Positions 21,498 through 29,410 of a DNA stretch of 49,464 nt are shown here, piece after piece. Positions within the stretch are counted from its first letter, which is position 1. Each line of letters opens with the position of its first letter. Source of the DNA: a virus. The DNA is taken from the IMG/VR virus record IMGVR_UViG_3300045941_000323, positions 1 through 49,464 of that record. One strand, 5' to 3'. Position numbers and translations under genes: made by a program. The notes beneath the pieces were generated by a model. It had not been told where the DNA came from. It was given only the letters and a program-made list of their open reading frames with translations, and did not search any database.

Positions 21498-22037
21498 TCA
21501 GGCCGCCTGCACTTTGGTTGGTGCGACGGCGATCAGTTCGCACTCGTATTCGTGCGTCACGATCGCCGTGGCCGTGATCGTTCCCGTTGGCCGGTGCTTT
21601 TCCGGCACGCGGGCCATGTACTCCGCCTGCGAACAGGGGTATTTGCCCGGGTTGCGCAGCACCTTGTATCGCGCGTCCACCTTTTGGCCCTGCTCATCGA
21701 GCAGGTGGACGATGATCTCGTCGCACTCGACGAACACGTGGATTTTCGCGTTGGGATTGTGCGGCGGGCCGCCGGGCGCCGTGGCGATGCGTTCGTTGAC
21801 GCGGGTCATCAGGCCGTCCGCGGCATGCCTGGTGACGAGCTTCTCCGCGATCCGCATCCTGGCCGGCGGCTCCTCGAGCGGCCGCTGGGTCACCGGCTCG
21901 ACGAAGATCAGCCCCAGGCAGGGCCAAGGTTTCTGCGCTCCGGTCCGCTCGTCGAACCGCGGGCCTTGCGACTTGTCGGCCAGCTTGCGCAGGGCAAACC
22001 CCTGCACGGCGGCGGGGCGGGTTTTTGGTTTTGGCAT
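21498..22037 (-). CDS. hypothetical head-tail region protein, 179 aa
   Basis: An alpha/beta protein with V-H-L-L-D-E-Q-G-Q-K-V-D-A-R-Y-K-V-L and C-E-L-I-A-V-A-P. It lies between capsid-related and tail genes, 11 bases from its upstream neighbour. I do not recognise a family; a connector or completion role is possible. Confidence 0.65.
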   Translation of the reverse strand: MPKPKTRPAAVQGFALRKLADKSQGPRFDERTGAQKPWPCLGLIFVEPVTQRPLEEPPARMRIAEKLVTRHAADGLMTRVNERIATAPGGPPHNPNAKIHVFVECDEIIVHLLDEQGQKVDARYKVLRNPGKYPCSQAEYMARVPEKHRPTGTITATAIVTHEYECELIAVAPTKVQAA

Positions 22038-22048
22038 CGCTTCGGCTC

Positions 22049-22441
22049 CTACAGGTGATTGCCACCCATCCGCTGCACCTTCCGGCGGATGAACAGCAGC
22101 GCCCAGCTCGTGCCATCATCGTCGTCGGTCTCGCCGGCGAACGACCAGGCCAGGTCCTCGTCGAGCGACGTGCCTTCGCTCTCGATCCACAGCCGATCGC
22201 CAGGCTGCGGATTGTCGATGCCGCCGCTGGCCGACCGCTTGCACCACAGCCAGCCCCGCTCCTCCTCGGTGATTCCCAGCGGCGAGTCGGACCGGTTTTC
22301 GACGGGATCCCACACGCCCACGAGCTGCCGGGCGCCGCCGCCGGCGGCGGGCAGGTAGAAGACCGTCTCCGCGAACTCGTCCTCCTGCAGGAAGACGGGG
22401 TCGAGGTCGGCGGCCATCTGCTGCTTGAGCGTATTGACCAC
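22049..22441 (-). CDS. head closure / connector-like protein, 130 aa
   Basis: Begins M-V-N-T-L-K-Q-Q-M-A-A-D-L-D-P-V-F-L, then E-F-A-E-T-V-F-Y-L and G-D-R-L-W-I-E-S-E-G-T, ending W-A-L-L-F-I-R-R-K-V. The pattern 'D...F....EFAE...Y' followed by a small beta barrel is what I know from head-closure proteins. Position after the capsid cluster fits. Confidence 0.62.
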   Translation of the reverse strand: MVNTLKQQMAADLDPVFLQEDEFAETVFYLPAAGGGARQLVGVWDPVENRSDSPLGITEEERGWLWCKRSASGGIDNPQPGDRLWIESEGTSLDEDLAWSFAGETDDDDGTSWALLFIRRKVQRMGGNHL

Positions 22442-22538
22442 GGGTCACTCCGGGGGATACGAAAGCAGCGGCGCTTGCCGACGCGGGGATTTTTCCCGCC
22501 AGGTCGTAGTGCAGGCGCCGCTGGTTGGCGGTCGGGCC

Positions 22539-22793
22539 TTACAGGCCCAGGATCTCGCGGCAGTCGGCGACGCGCCCTTCGCGGCCGGCGTCGTGTAGCG
22601 CGTCTCGCTCGTCGGCAGTCAGCTCGCCGGCCCGCTGCTCGGCGGCGTCGTCATCCACGCCGCACTGCTTTTTGACGACCGCTACCACGTAGGCGTGCTG
22701 GTCTTCGGCCGTATAGCTGGCGTCGCGGGTCTCTTTGGCGGCCGCGGCATGGTCGGCGGGCGACGCCGCCGGCGTGTTCTTTCTCTTAGCCAT
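22539..22793 (-). CDS. small acidic/helical protein in head cluster, 84 aa
   Basis: A charged, Ala-rich helical protein (A-D-H-A-A-A-A-K-E-T-R-D, D-D-A-A-E-Q-R-A-G-E-L-T). It sits between the lectin-like head gene and the connector gene, where small DNA-packaging (gpFI-like) proteins occur. Function unknown. Confidence 0.6.
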   Translation of the reverse strand: MAKRKNTPAASPADHAAAAKETRDASYTAEDQHAYVVAVVKKQCGVDDDAAEQRAGELTADERDALHDAGREGRVADCREILGL

Positions 22794-22804
22794 GGAAACT
22801 CTCG

Positions 22805-22825
22805 TGAGTGGTGAGTGGTGAGTAG
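22805..22825. repeat. heptamer repeat TGAGTGG x3 at gene junction
   Basis: Two exact TGAGTGG units and TGAGTAG in the gap between two head genes. The remaining gap to 22892 contains CCGAGGATCCTCCGGAGGATCC, a local palindrome. Confidence 0.9.
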
Positions 22826-22892
22826 TGGGGAAACCGCAGACAGCCGCCGAGGATCCTCCGGAGGATCCTGGGAGCCATCGCGATCAGGCCGG

Positions 22893-23570
22893 TTACAGGC
22901 CGTCGCGATACTTGAGCTCGACTTCCAGGAGCGTCACGCCGTTGGTCTGAACGTTGGCGGTCTTCTGCAACTGGATGAACGGCTGCAGGCCGGCCGTGTA
23001 GTTCGACATGTCGAACGTCGTGCCTTCGGCGACCGGCTCGCCGTCGACGAAGAACCGCACGTCCTTCTTCCCGCGGGCGAAGCTGATGACGAAGTCCTTG
23101 GCGGCGTTGATCAGCGTCTTCCCGGTCGCCTTATCGTCGTTGTCGTTGACGTTGTCGTCCGTCTCGACGACGACGGCGGTCGTGCTGGCCGAGCCGTCGA
23201 TCTTGAACTGGGCGTTCGCCGTCGTGCTGTCGGGGTTGTCGTTGCGCGCGCTCTTCAGGCCGAACGTCAGCGTGCTCGTGGCATCGACGGCCGCCTGGTT
23301 CATGATGACCCGCAGGCGGATCTCGACGATGTCGTCGATGTCGATCTGCAACAGATCGGCCAGAGCTGCATCGACGTTTTGCACCTCGTTCGTGTTGTCG
23401 AAGTCGATCTTCAGACCGCGGCCGTTGGAGGCCGACGGCGGCGCATACGTCGGCGTGCCGGCGGCCGACGTGTCGGTCATCTTCCAGTTGTGGCCGACGT
23501 TGCTGCCGGCAGTGGGCGAATAGACGCGATGCCCGAAAAAGGTATCGCGCCAAGTGGTGACTTTTTTCAT
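22893..23570 (-). CDS. head decoration-like protein (lectin-type beta fold)
   Basis: 225 residues, beta-rich: R-D-T-F-F-G-H-R-V-Y, then L-Q-I-D-I-D-D-I-V-E-I-R-L-R-V, F-V-I-S-F-A-R-G-K-K-D-V-R-F-F-V-D-G-E-P-V and an end with L-L-E-V-E-L-K-Y-R. The strand pattern with 'VRFFVDGEPV' is typical of concanavalin-like jelly rolls. It directly follows the capsid gene, as lambda D-type decoration genes do, but is larger. Confidence 0.6.
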   Translation of the reverse strand: MKKVTTWRDTFFGHRVYSPTAGSNVGHNWKMTDTSAAGTPTYAPPSASNGRGLKIDFDNTNEVQNVDAALADLLQIDIDDIVEIRLRVIMNQAAVDATSTLTFGLKSARNDNPDSTTANAQFKIDGSASTTAVVVETDDNVNDNDDKATGKTLINAAKDFVISFARGKKDVRFFVDGEPVAEGTTFDMSNYTAGLQPFIQLQKTANVQTNGVTLLEVELKYRDGL

Positions 23571-23601
23571 GATTCAAGCTCCCGGAGGGAGTGGTAAGTT
23601 G

Positions 23602-23622
23602 TGAGTGGTGAGTGGTGAGTGG
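23602..23622. repeat. heptamer repeat TGAGTGG x3 at gene junction
   Basis: Three exact units, preceded by looser copies from 23588, in the gap between the capsid fusion gene and the next head gene. Confidence 0.9.
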
Positions 23623-23686
23623 TCGTCAGCCGGCGGCGAACCTGCCGCCGGGATCCCGGAGCGAGGTTTCGCTCCGGCTGAGGTCA

Positions 23687-26296
23687 TTACGCGCCGTTGT
23701 GCCGCTGCAGGCCGCGGAAATCGAGCGCCTTGACGCCAAAGGCGAAGTAGATCCGCCGCTTGATCGCCAGTTGCTGGAAGGCCGTCTCCTGCTCGATCAC
23801 CGGCGCCGGCATCCCTTCGAGGGTGGCGTATTCGACGGTGTCCACGTCGGCCGAGTCGGCCGCCAGGTAGTGGATCAGGTCGCTGCCTCCGGAAGAACTG
23901 GCGCCCAGCTCGGCGTCCTCGATCGGCTCGAGCACCCCCTTCCAGATGTTGACCTCGCCGGCGTTGCCGCTGGTGGTCACCGACAGACTGCCCAGCGCGG
24001 TATACACCACCCCGTGGCGGACCGGCGGGATGAGCACGTACCGCGGCGGGATGTTGAGGGCCGCCGACTCGGTGGAGAGCCCCTTCTGTTCCCGCATCTT
24101 CTGGTTCATCGTGTTCCAGGCGGCAATGAAGTCGGCCGCCGTGGCCAGCGCGCCGGTCGTGATGTTGTTGTGACCAGTCGGGACGGCCGAGGCGTGGAAC
24201 AGGGCCACGGCGTCGGCCAGGGCCGCGTTGTCCTTGAGGACCTGGTACGCCAGGCGGTTGGTCTTCCGCCGCATGGCATTGCCCATCTTCTGCGGCGCTT
24301 CCATGAAGCTGCCGAGCTGGTCGTTGACGATGAGCTGCCAGGAGTGGCTGAAGATCTCGCCCCACACGGTCAGGCGATACTTTTCCTTGCCGTCGGTGAG
24401 GGTCGTCTCTTCGAACTCGCCGTCTTCCGGAATGGCCTTCGGATCGCCGAACTCGCCCGCGATGATCCGGTGCACGTCCTTGAAGTCGGGGATGTCCTGC
24501 CCCTTGCGACACCACTGCTGGTACGTCGAGCGGCCGTCGTCGTAGCTGCGCCGCAGCGAGACGTTGGCAGCGTCGAAAAGGATATTGGAAAACATCCCGC
24601 TGACGTTGAAGCCGGCGCCGTCGGAGCTGGCGAACAAGCTCGACAGCCCCAGTTGGTGCGGGTTGGCACCCATCGCGAGCTGGGCGATCTGCATCGGGGC
24701 CAGGTTCAGGACCCGCATGGCCGGCGCGCCGGACACGATCAGGCACTGCTGGGCGATCCCAAGCAGGCTCCGCGGGCCGCCGGCGACCGGTTTCCAGTCC
24801 ACGTAGGCCTGCTGGCCGGCGTCGAAGATCTGTTTGGGCATGGCGCCGATGAGCGAGCGCTGCAGGATCGCGTCGCGGGCGGCGATGCGGAACTTGTCGC
24901 GCTCGGCGTCTCCGCCAGTGATCGACGTTGCGCCTGGCGCGTTGGCCGCGCAGTGCTCGGCCGCCGCTTTCTGGATCCGGCGGACCGCCGCCTGGAGCGT
25001 CAGCGGCTGGCCGTTGTCGCGGGCGATGATGAGCTCGTTGGCCAGCTCGAGCTGCCGGTCCTGGGGGACCTGGCTCATGCGGACCGCGGCCATGATGTCG
25101 GCGGCCCGGTCATCCGGGGCGATCGCGACCGGCTGAAGGTTGCCAACGACGGTAGCGAGCCCGGCCGTCGCCGGCGGCGTGGCCGGGGCGCTGGCCGCCT
25201 TGATGTGCGCTTCGAGCGCCGCCAGTTGGTCATCTTCCTTCGCAGGAAGATCCTGCCCCCTGGCGGCGAAGAAGCGGGCCAGCGCGGCCGAGGCCTCGTC
25301 ATTCGTGGCCGTGATCGCGCACATGCCGATCCGTACCAGCGCGCCGAAGATTTTTGGATTCATGTTCAAACCCTTCAGTGAAAAAGCCGGCTCGCTGGAA
25401 CGATCCGCTTGAGCCTTGGCGGTTACTCCGAGTTCAGAAAGCACCTGTTCGAGCGTGGCGATCCGATCGACCAGGCCGGCCGCTTTGGCGTCTTCCGCCA
25501 TCAGCATCCGCCCCGCGCCGAAACGGCTCTTCACAACAGCCGCACTGACGCCGCGGTGCTTGGCGACGTCGGCGATAAACTTTTCGTAGGTCTGATCGAC
25601 GATCGCCTGGCGATACGCCTTGGCGTCGGCGGTGAGGCTCTCGCCGGCGACTCCCTCCGCCTTGCCGTCCGGTTTGCGCGTGACGGTCGTCTCGTAGCCT
25701 TCCTTCTCTTCCCAACCCGCGGTGCTGTAGTGCACCATCAGCACGCCGATCGAGCCGACCCAGCCGCTGGGAGTGACGACCACTTCGTCGCACGCGGTGA
25801 GCAGCCAGATGCCAGCCGATGCGGCCTCGCTGTTGGCCACGCCGATGATTCGCTTTTTGCCGCGGGCGGCGAAGATCTTGCCGGCCAGCTCCTCGACGCC
25901 GAAAACGCTGCCGCCCGGCGTGTCGAAATTCAGCACGATCGTGCCGACGTTGCCGTCGGCCAGCGCCCGATCGAAGACCTTGCCGACGGCTTCGGTCGAG
26001 CAGCCGCCGGAGATGTCTTCCATCAGCCCCATCCGCTGGCAGATCGTCCCCATCACGTTGATCAAGGCGACCTTTTTGCTTTCGGGCGTATCGCTGACGG
26101 ACGCCGGCTGAGGCCGGCCGCTGACCGCGGCGGCGATCTCCTCGCGCGATAGGACCTCGCCGGCACTGCGCCGCTCGAGGAATTGGCGGATCGCCTGCAG
26201 CTTCTCCTCGCGGATGGCCCAGGGCGTGCCATAAACGGCCCGCACGATCGACTGGTAGCGGCGCTTGGGTCGCTTTCGTGTTGCGTCACGCGGCAC
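23687..26296 (-). CDS. S49 prohead protease-major capsid protein fusion
   Basis: 869 residues from GTG 26296, which overlaps the portal stop and has AGGAAG seven bases upstream. About 70-300 is an S49 (SppA/lambda C-like) peptidase: D-T-P-G-G at 125-129 and the nucleophile region A-A-S-A-G (Ser about 160) followed by A-C-D-E-V-V-V and G-S-I-G-V. About 315-470 is helical, scaffold-like; 480-869 is the capsid domain. An internal ATG at 25363 preceded by GAAGGG would give a 558-residue scaffold-capsid form, like lambda Nu3 within C. The protease would mature the prohead. Fusions of protease and capsid are known in some phages. Confidence 0.85.
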   Translation of the reverse strand: MPRDATRKRPKRRYQSIVRAVYGTPWAIREEKLQAIRQFLERRSAGEVLSREEIAAAVSGRPQPASVSDTPESKKVALINVMGTICQRMGLMEDISGGCSTEAVGKVFDRALADGNVGTIVLNFDTPGGSVFGVEELAGKIFAARGKKRIIGVANSEAASAGIWLLTACDEVVVTPSGWVGSIGVLMVHYSTAGWEEKEGYETTVTRKPDGKAEGVAGESLTADAKAYRQAIVDQTYEKFIADVAKHRGVSAAVVKSRFGAGRMLMAEDAKAAGLVDRIATLEQVLSELGVTAKAQADRSSEPAFSLKGLNMNPKIFGALVRIGMCAITATNDEASAALARFFAARGQDLPAKEDDQLAALEAHIKAASAPATPPATAGLATVVGNLQPVAIAPDDRAADIMAAVRMSQVPQDRQLELANELIIARDNGQPLTLQAAVRRIQKAAAEHCAANAPGATSITGGDAERDKFRIAARDAILQRSLIGAMPKQIFDAGQQAYVDWKPVAGGPRSLLGIAQQCLIVSGAPAMRVLNLAPMQIAQLAMGANPHQLGLSSLFASSDGAGFNVSGMFSNILFDAANVSLRRSYDDGRSTYQQWCRKGQDIPDFKDVHRIIAGEFGDPKAIPEDGEFEETTLTDGKEKYRLTVWGEIFSHSWQLIVNDQLGSFMEAPQKMGNAMRRKTNRLAYQVLKDNAALADAVALFHASAVPTGHNNITTGALATAADFIAAWNTMNQKMREQKGLSTESAALNIPPRYVLIPPVRHGVVYTALGSLSVTTSGNAGEVNIWKGVLEPIEDAELGASSSGGSDLIHYLAADSADVDTVEYATLEGMPAPVIEQETAFQQLAIKRRIYFAFGVKALDFRGLQRHNGA

Positions 26297-27920
26297 GGCT
26301 GGGCTTCCTTTTGGCGGGAGGTCCGGCCGGTTCTTGGCCTTGGCCTTCGGACTCCTGTCCCCTGTCCCCTGACCCCTGACCCTGGTCCACCTGGTCGGGC
26401 TGGCCAAAGTTCAGGCCATGCGCCTCGGCGCTTTCCCGCTCGCGCTCCTGCTGCTGGTCGTTTTCTTCCCAGTCGCCTCCCTTGGCGGAGACATACCCTT
26501 CGCGCGTTCCCAGGCCGTTGTCGATTTCCAGCACGGCGGCCCGCGCGTCATCCCACGGATTCACGCTCAGCCACCCCTCGGTGCGCCAATTCCGCTTCAT
26601 CCACTCGTCCAGGTCGCTTTGGAGCTGGCTGGGACGAGGAAAACCGTCCAGGCCCGCCAGGGAGGCGGCCTTGGTGAACCGCAGATCGGTGGGGCGGCAG
26701 AAGTGATTGACGACGAACTTTTGCAGAGGCCGGAACTGCTTGCGATCGCGGTTGGCCCCAGCTCGCAGCGACGAAAAGTTGCCGCGCGAGTAGTCGCGGA
26801 ACATTTCTTCGTAGGAGAGCCCCATTCCAATCGAGATCGTCCGCTCGATCAGCAGGATCCACGCCTCCTGCTCGCTGGTCGGCGTGTTGGGGCCGATCCC
26901 CTGAATGCTCGCATCCTTCCCGCGGAAGCGGCCGATGATCCCTGGCTCGATCTTCTCGAGCGGGTTGCCGTTCATGTCTGTGACCACCGAGCCTTCGCTG
27001 TCATCTTCCAGCCCGGCGAAGTCGGCGTCCTCTTCGCCCGTCTTCAGCATCACGGCGAAGCAGCTCTTGATCGCCGAGGCCATCAGCTCGTTGTCCTGGT
27101 AATAACCGAGCGACCAGAGTGATTTCACGACCGCCTTGAGCATCGACAGGCCGCGCCGCTGCCCGATCCGCTGCTTGAAGAAGGCATAGTGGCAGTCGCG
27201 AGCGTCGATCCGCACCGGCTCCCAGGCCATGCCGGCGTCGGACGGATGGGCCGGCCGGATCCAGTAGGCGAGCGTGCGGCCAGTGGCCTGATCGAATTCG
27301 ATGCCACGCTGGATGGGATTGCCCGCTTTGCGGCGGTTCTGCCAGGCGACCAGGTCGTCCTTTTCGTCGGCGAAACGCTCCTCGGGGATCAGCTCCAGGG
27401 CCAGCTTCACCCGATGATCGCGGTATTGATCGGGGCTGAGGGTCCAGTAGCGCGTCAGGCAGCCGCCAGCGACGATGATCTCCAGCAGCCACAGTGCTTG
27501 CAGCTCGTAAATGTGCTGCTGGCCGGTTAGGTCCGCTTCGTTCTGGTATTCGCCCCCCCACCAGTTCCAGGCCTCGGTCCACTTTTGCCGCCGCCCCTGG
27601 TCGGGGAAGGTGGGCTTTGGGGTGATGCCGCAGCCGATCACATTGGCGACGTAGGACTCGACGCCGCTTTTGGCGGCCGGGTTGTTTTCCACCAGATCGC
27701 GCGCGCGGCGGAGCAGCAGGTCGCTGCTCATGCGGTGGATGCTCGTCGGCGACTGGCTGGTCGGCATCCAGTCATCGGTGAGCCGATCGCGGCCGGCGGC
27801 GGCCAGGCCGTCGCTATAGCCGGCCATGAAGCCGTGCGTCCGCGTGCGTGCGCGGGGAGGCGCTTTTTGGGAGCTCGGCCAGAGCCAGGAAAACCAGCCG
27901 CCAGCGGTGCGCTTGGCCAT
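26286..27920 (-). CDS. portal protein, lambda type
   Basis: 544 residues. The sequence T-S-I-H-R-M-S-S-D-L-L-L-R-R-A-R-D-L, E-N-N-P-A-A-K-S-G-V-E-S-Y-V-A-N-V-I-G-C-G-I, then L-L-I-E-R-T-I-S-I-G-M-G-L-S-Y-E-E-M-F-R-D-Y-S is the core of lambda-type portals. It forms the dodecameric ring at the unique vertex through which DNA enters and leaves. ATG at 27920 (overlapping the gpW stop, TGATG, with GGGAGG eight bases upstream) is preferred over a TTG two codons earlier. The C-terminal tail is low-complexity and partly repeat-derived. Confidence 0.92.
   Translation of the reverse strand: MAKRTAGGWFSWLWPSSQKAPPRARTRTHGFMAGYSDGLAAAGRDRLTDDWMPTSQSPTSIHRMSSDLLLRRARDLVENNPAAKSGVESYVANVIGCGITPKPTFPDQGRRQKWTEAWNWWGGEYQNEADLTGQQHIYELQALWLLEIIVAGGCLTRYWTLSPDQYRDHRVKLALELIPEERFADEKDDLVAWQNRRKAGNPIQRGIEFDQATGRTLAYWIRPAHPSDAGMAWEPVRIDARDCHYAFFKQRIGQRRGLSMLKAVVKSLWSLGYYQDNELMASAIKSCFAVMLKTGEEDADFAGLEDDSEGSVVTDMNGNPLEKIEPGIIGRFRGKDASIQGIGPNTPTSEQEAWILLIERTISIGMGLSYEEMFRDYSRGNFSSLRAGANRDRKQFRPLQKFVVNHFCRPTDLRFTKAASLAGLDGFPRPSQLQSDLDEWMKRNWRTEGWLSVNPWDDARAAVLEIDNGLGTREGYVSAKGGDWEENDQQQERERESAEAHGLNFGQPDQVDQGQGSGDRGQESEGQGQEPAGPPAKRKPSRAA
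26355..26382. repeat. heptamer repeat CTGTCCC/CTGACCC inside the portal 3' end
   Basis: CTGTCCC twice and CTGACCC twice, head to tail, inside the 3' end of the portal gene, where they encode a Gln/Gly/Glu/Ser-rich tail. A junction-type repeat that has become coding. Confidence 0.85.
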
Positions 27921-28189
27921 CAGCAATCCCTCCCGCGCGGGCGCTGGAGAGAGGCGAGGCGAAACACTTTGCGGCTGCCGCGGGAGGCCTTGGCCTCGTA
28001 CCGCTCGATCTGCTCTTCGATCACGCGCAGGGCCTCGTCGGGAGCTCGGGTCGTGTGCCGGCGGCCGCGGATCATGTAATCGATAGTGAGCCGCCCGCTG
28101 GCCATCTGCGCGACGATGGAGTCGCGGGCCGTCTTGAGGGCTTCCAGGTGGTCGGCGTCGGAGAGGGCCAAAGCGGGTCGGGCAGGCAT
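27920..28189 (-). CDS. gpW-like head-tail joining protein
   Basis: 89 residues: L-E-A-L-K-T-A-R-D-S-I-V-A-Q-M-A-S-G-R-L, I-D-Y-M-I-R-G-R-R-H-T-T-R-A-P-D-E-A-L-R, then a helix E-E-Q-I-E-R-Y-E. The alpha-beta-beta-alpha layout matches lambda gpW, which binds the portal after DNA packaging. Gene order terminase-W-portal-protease is that of lambda (A, W, B, C). Confidence 0.82.
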   Translation of the reverse strand: MPARPALALSDADHLEALKTARDSIVAQMASGRLTIDYMIRGRRHTTRAPDEALRVIEEQIERYEAKASRGSRKVFRLASLQRPRGRDC

Positions 28190-28285
28190 TCCTGCCTGCC
28201 GCCGTGAGTGCGCGCGAAGTCTCTAAAGAGACCTATTGCGCGATTTGGCGGATTCAAGAGCGCGGGACCGCTAGCGGCGGCGGAA

Positions 28286-28322
28286 AGATGGAACCGCGGA
28301 GGCGCGGAGGACGCGGAGAGAA
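28286..28322. repeat. host-type GCGGAGGCGCGGAGGACGC repeat
   Basis: AACCGCGGAGGCGCGGAGG and GACGCGGAGAG in the gap between two late genes. Related GCGCAGAG/GCGGAGG strings lie at 16031-16052, 44855-44890 and 47578-47650. I know such strings as dispersed intergenic repeats of planctomycetes and some other bacteria. Confidence 0.6.
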
Positions 28323-28324
28323 CG

Positions 28325-28549
28325 TCAGGAGACGTGCAATCCGTGAATTTGCGAGATGAGCCGGAGGAATCCCTCGACGCCGGCCTGGTCATCGTCACAT
28401 ACACCAATCAATGGTACGGCCCCGCGCGACGTCATCACCAGCGAGTACGTCGAGCCGCTGGGATGATGAAAGTGGCCGGTGGCAGCAGTGCTGTCGCCGA
28501 TCGGAAACTGCTGGAGATGCAGCGGCCCGCCAATAAATAGCACCATCAT
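28325..28549 (-). CDS. hypothetical protein, 74 aa
   Basis: M-M-V-L-F-I-G-G-P-L-H-L-Q-Q-F-P-I-G-D, then Y-S-L-V-M-T-S-R-G-A-V-P-L-I-G-V. ATG 28549 has GGAG eight bases upstream. A short beta-rich protein between terminase and gpW; no family recognised. The gap to its right, 28550-28755, holds a CCGGCC/GGCCGG dyad at about 28724-28738 and nothing else I can name. Confidence 0.65.
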   Translation of the reverse strand: MMVLFIGGPLHLQQFPIGDSTAATGHFHHPSGSTYSLVMTSRGAVPLIGVCDDDQAGVEGFLRLISQIHGLHVS

Positions 28550-28755
28550 TGCAAGGTCTCCTTCAGGCAAACGGATTGTAGTCGCCGGCGAGCTGCCGGC
28601 GGCAGGTCCATCAGGCCCAGGACGCCGCAGCTAAGGGAAAAAAGCTGCTGAATTCTGATCGGGATCTCCGGCGGCTCCGCTTGCTGCTTAGTATCCCGCA
28701 TGGCTCATGTGTCATCCCGGCCGAATGATCGGCCGGCAAACACGAGGAGCCGACG

Positions 28756-29001
28756 ATGATCACGCGCAGCACGCACGACGAAGCAGTCGCCCGGGATGTC
28801 CGGGAATGGGAAATGTCAGGCCTTTGGGTTGATGGCGGCCGCTGGTTGCCGGCCCGCAATGGGACGCTCGAATACTTCCCGTCCAAGCGGGAGATTCGGG
28901 CCAAATGCCGGCTGCTGCGCAAACGAGCCCCCCGCCACGGGGCCCACAAACGGGCCCCGCGGGGCGGCGAGTTCGCCGTGGGCACGACGGCCGGAGTTTA
29001 G
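28756..29001 (+). CDS. small basic protein on the opposite strand of the late operon
   Basis: 81 residues: S-T-H-D-E-A-V-A-R-D-V-R-E-W-E-M-S-G-L-W-V-D-G-G-R-W-L, then a Lys/Arg-rich part. ATG has GAGGAG six bases upstream. It is the only plus-strand gene between 10 and 38 kb and sits between minus-strand late genes, so it probably has its own promoter and is expressed at another stage, like a moron. Function unknown. The CCGGCC/GGCCGG dyad just upstream could be its operator. Confidence 0.55.
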   Translation: MITRSTHDEAVARDVREWEMSGLWVDGGRWLPARNGTLEYFPSKREIRAKCRLLRKRAPRHGAHKRAPRGGEFAVGTTAGV

Positions 29002-29045
29002 CCCATCTTCGCGCCAGTGGGCCACGTGGGCGGCCACGCGACGGG

Positions 29046-29156
29046 TTACGGCAGCCAGCGGCTCCAGAAGAAGCTGATCAGCCAGGCCAGCACGACGACG
29101 CCGACGGCTGCGCCCATGATGCCGGCCAGGATCCCGACGAAGACGGTCATGCTCAT
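29046..29156 (-). CDS. 36-aa single-pass membrane protein
   Basis: M-S-M-T-V-F-V-G-I-L-A-G-I-M-G-A-A-V-G-V, then V-V-L-A-W-L-I-S-F-F-W-S-R-W-L-P: almost all one transmembrane helix with a basic aromatic end. The ATG overlaps the previous stop (ATGA), which supports translation. Size suits a membrane-disrupting or holin-like peptide, but no lysis gene is adjacent; could also serve in membrane-associated assembly. Confidence 0.62.
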   Translation of the reverse strand: MSMTVFVGILAGIMGAAVGVVVLAWLISFFWSRWLP

Positions 29157-29410
29157 GCGTCGGCCTCGGGAGTAGGGCGGACCCAGGCATGGCCGCAGTC
29201 GTCGCAGATGCAGTACTGCTTGCTGCCAACGATGCGATAGACGCGCGTGCTGGTGTGATGCTCGCTGCGTGGGCAACGGCCGGCGTGGATCCGCTGCTTT
29301 TTCAGCGGCAGCCGGTTGTCGATCGCCGCCGGCGACTCGCTGCGAGCTGGCTGTTGGGCGACTTTGGCCGCTTTTGTCGGTACCTGTTTGCTTTTGTTGG
29401 ACGTCTTCAT
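29153..29410 (-). CDS. zinc-ribbon protein (Com-like)
   Basis: 85 residues. A basic N-terminal tail, then C-P-R-S-E-H-H-T-S-T-R-V-Y-R-I-V-G and Y-C-I-C-D-D-C-G-H-A-W-V, a zinc ribbon like the Mu Com type of RNA-binding translational regulators and other phage ribbons. Coupled to the large terminase gene in ATGA. It may regulate or recruit nucleic acid during packaging (inference). Confidence 0.7.
   Translation of the reverse strand: MKTSNKSKQVPTKAAKVAQQPARSESPAAIDNRLPLKKQRIHAGRCPRSEHHTSTRVYRIVGSKQYCICDDCGHAWVRPTPEADA

Noticed and set aside
23612-25381. A 589-codon plus-strand frame opposite the capsid gene
   Set aside because: Shadow of the protease-capsid gene; composition is Arg/Gly/Val-rich without protein-like pattern.
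28724-28738. CCGGCC/GGCCGG dyad as a terminator
   Set aside because: No T tract on either strand; kept only as a possible operator.
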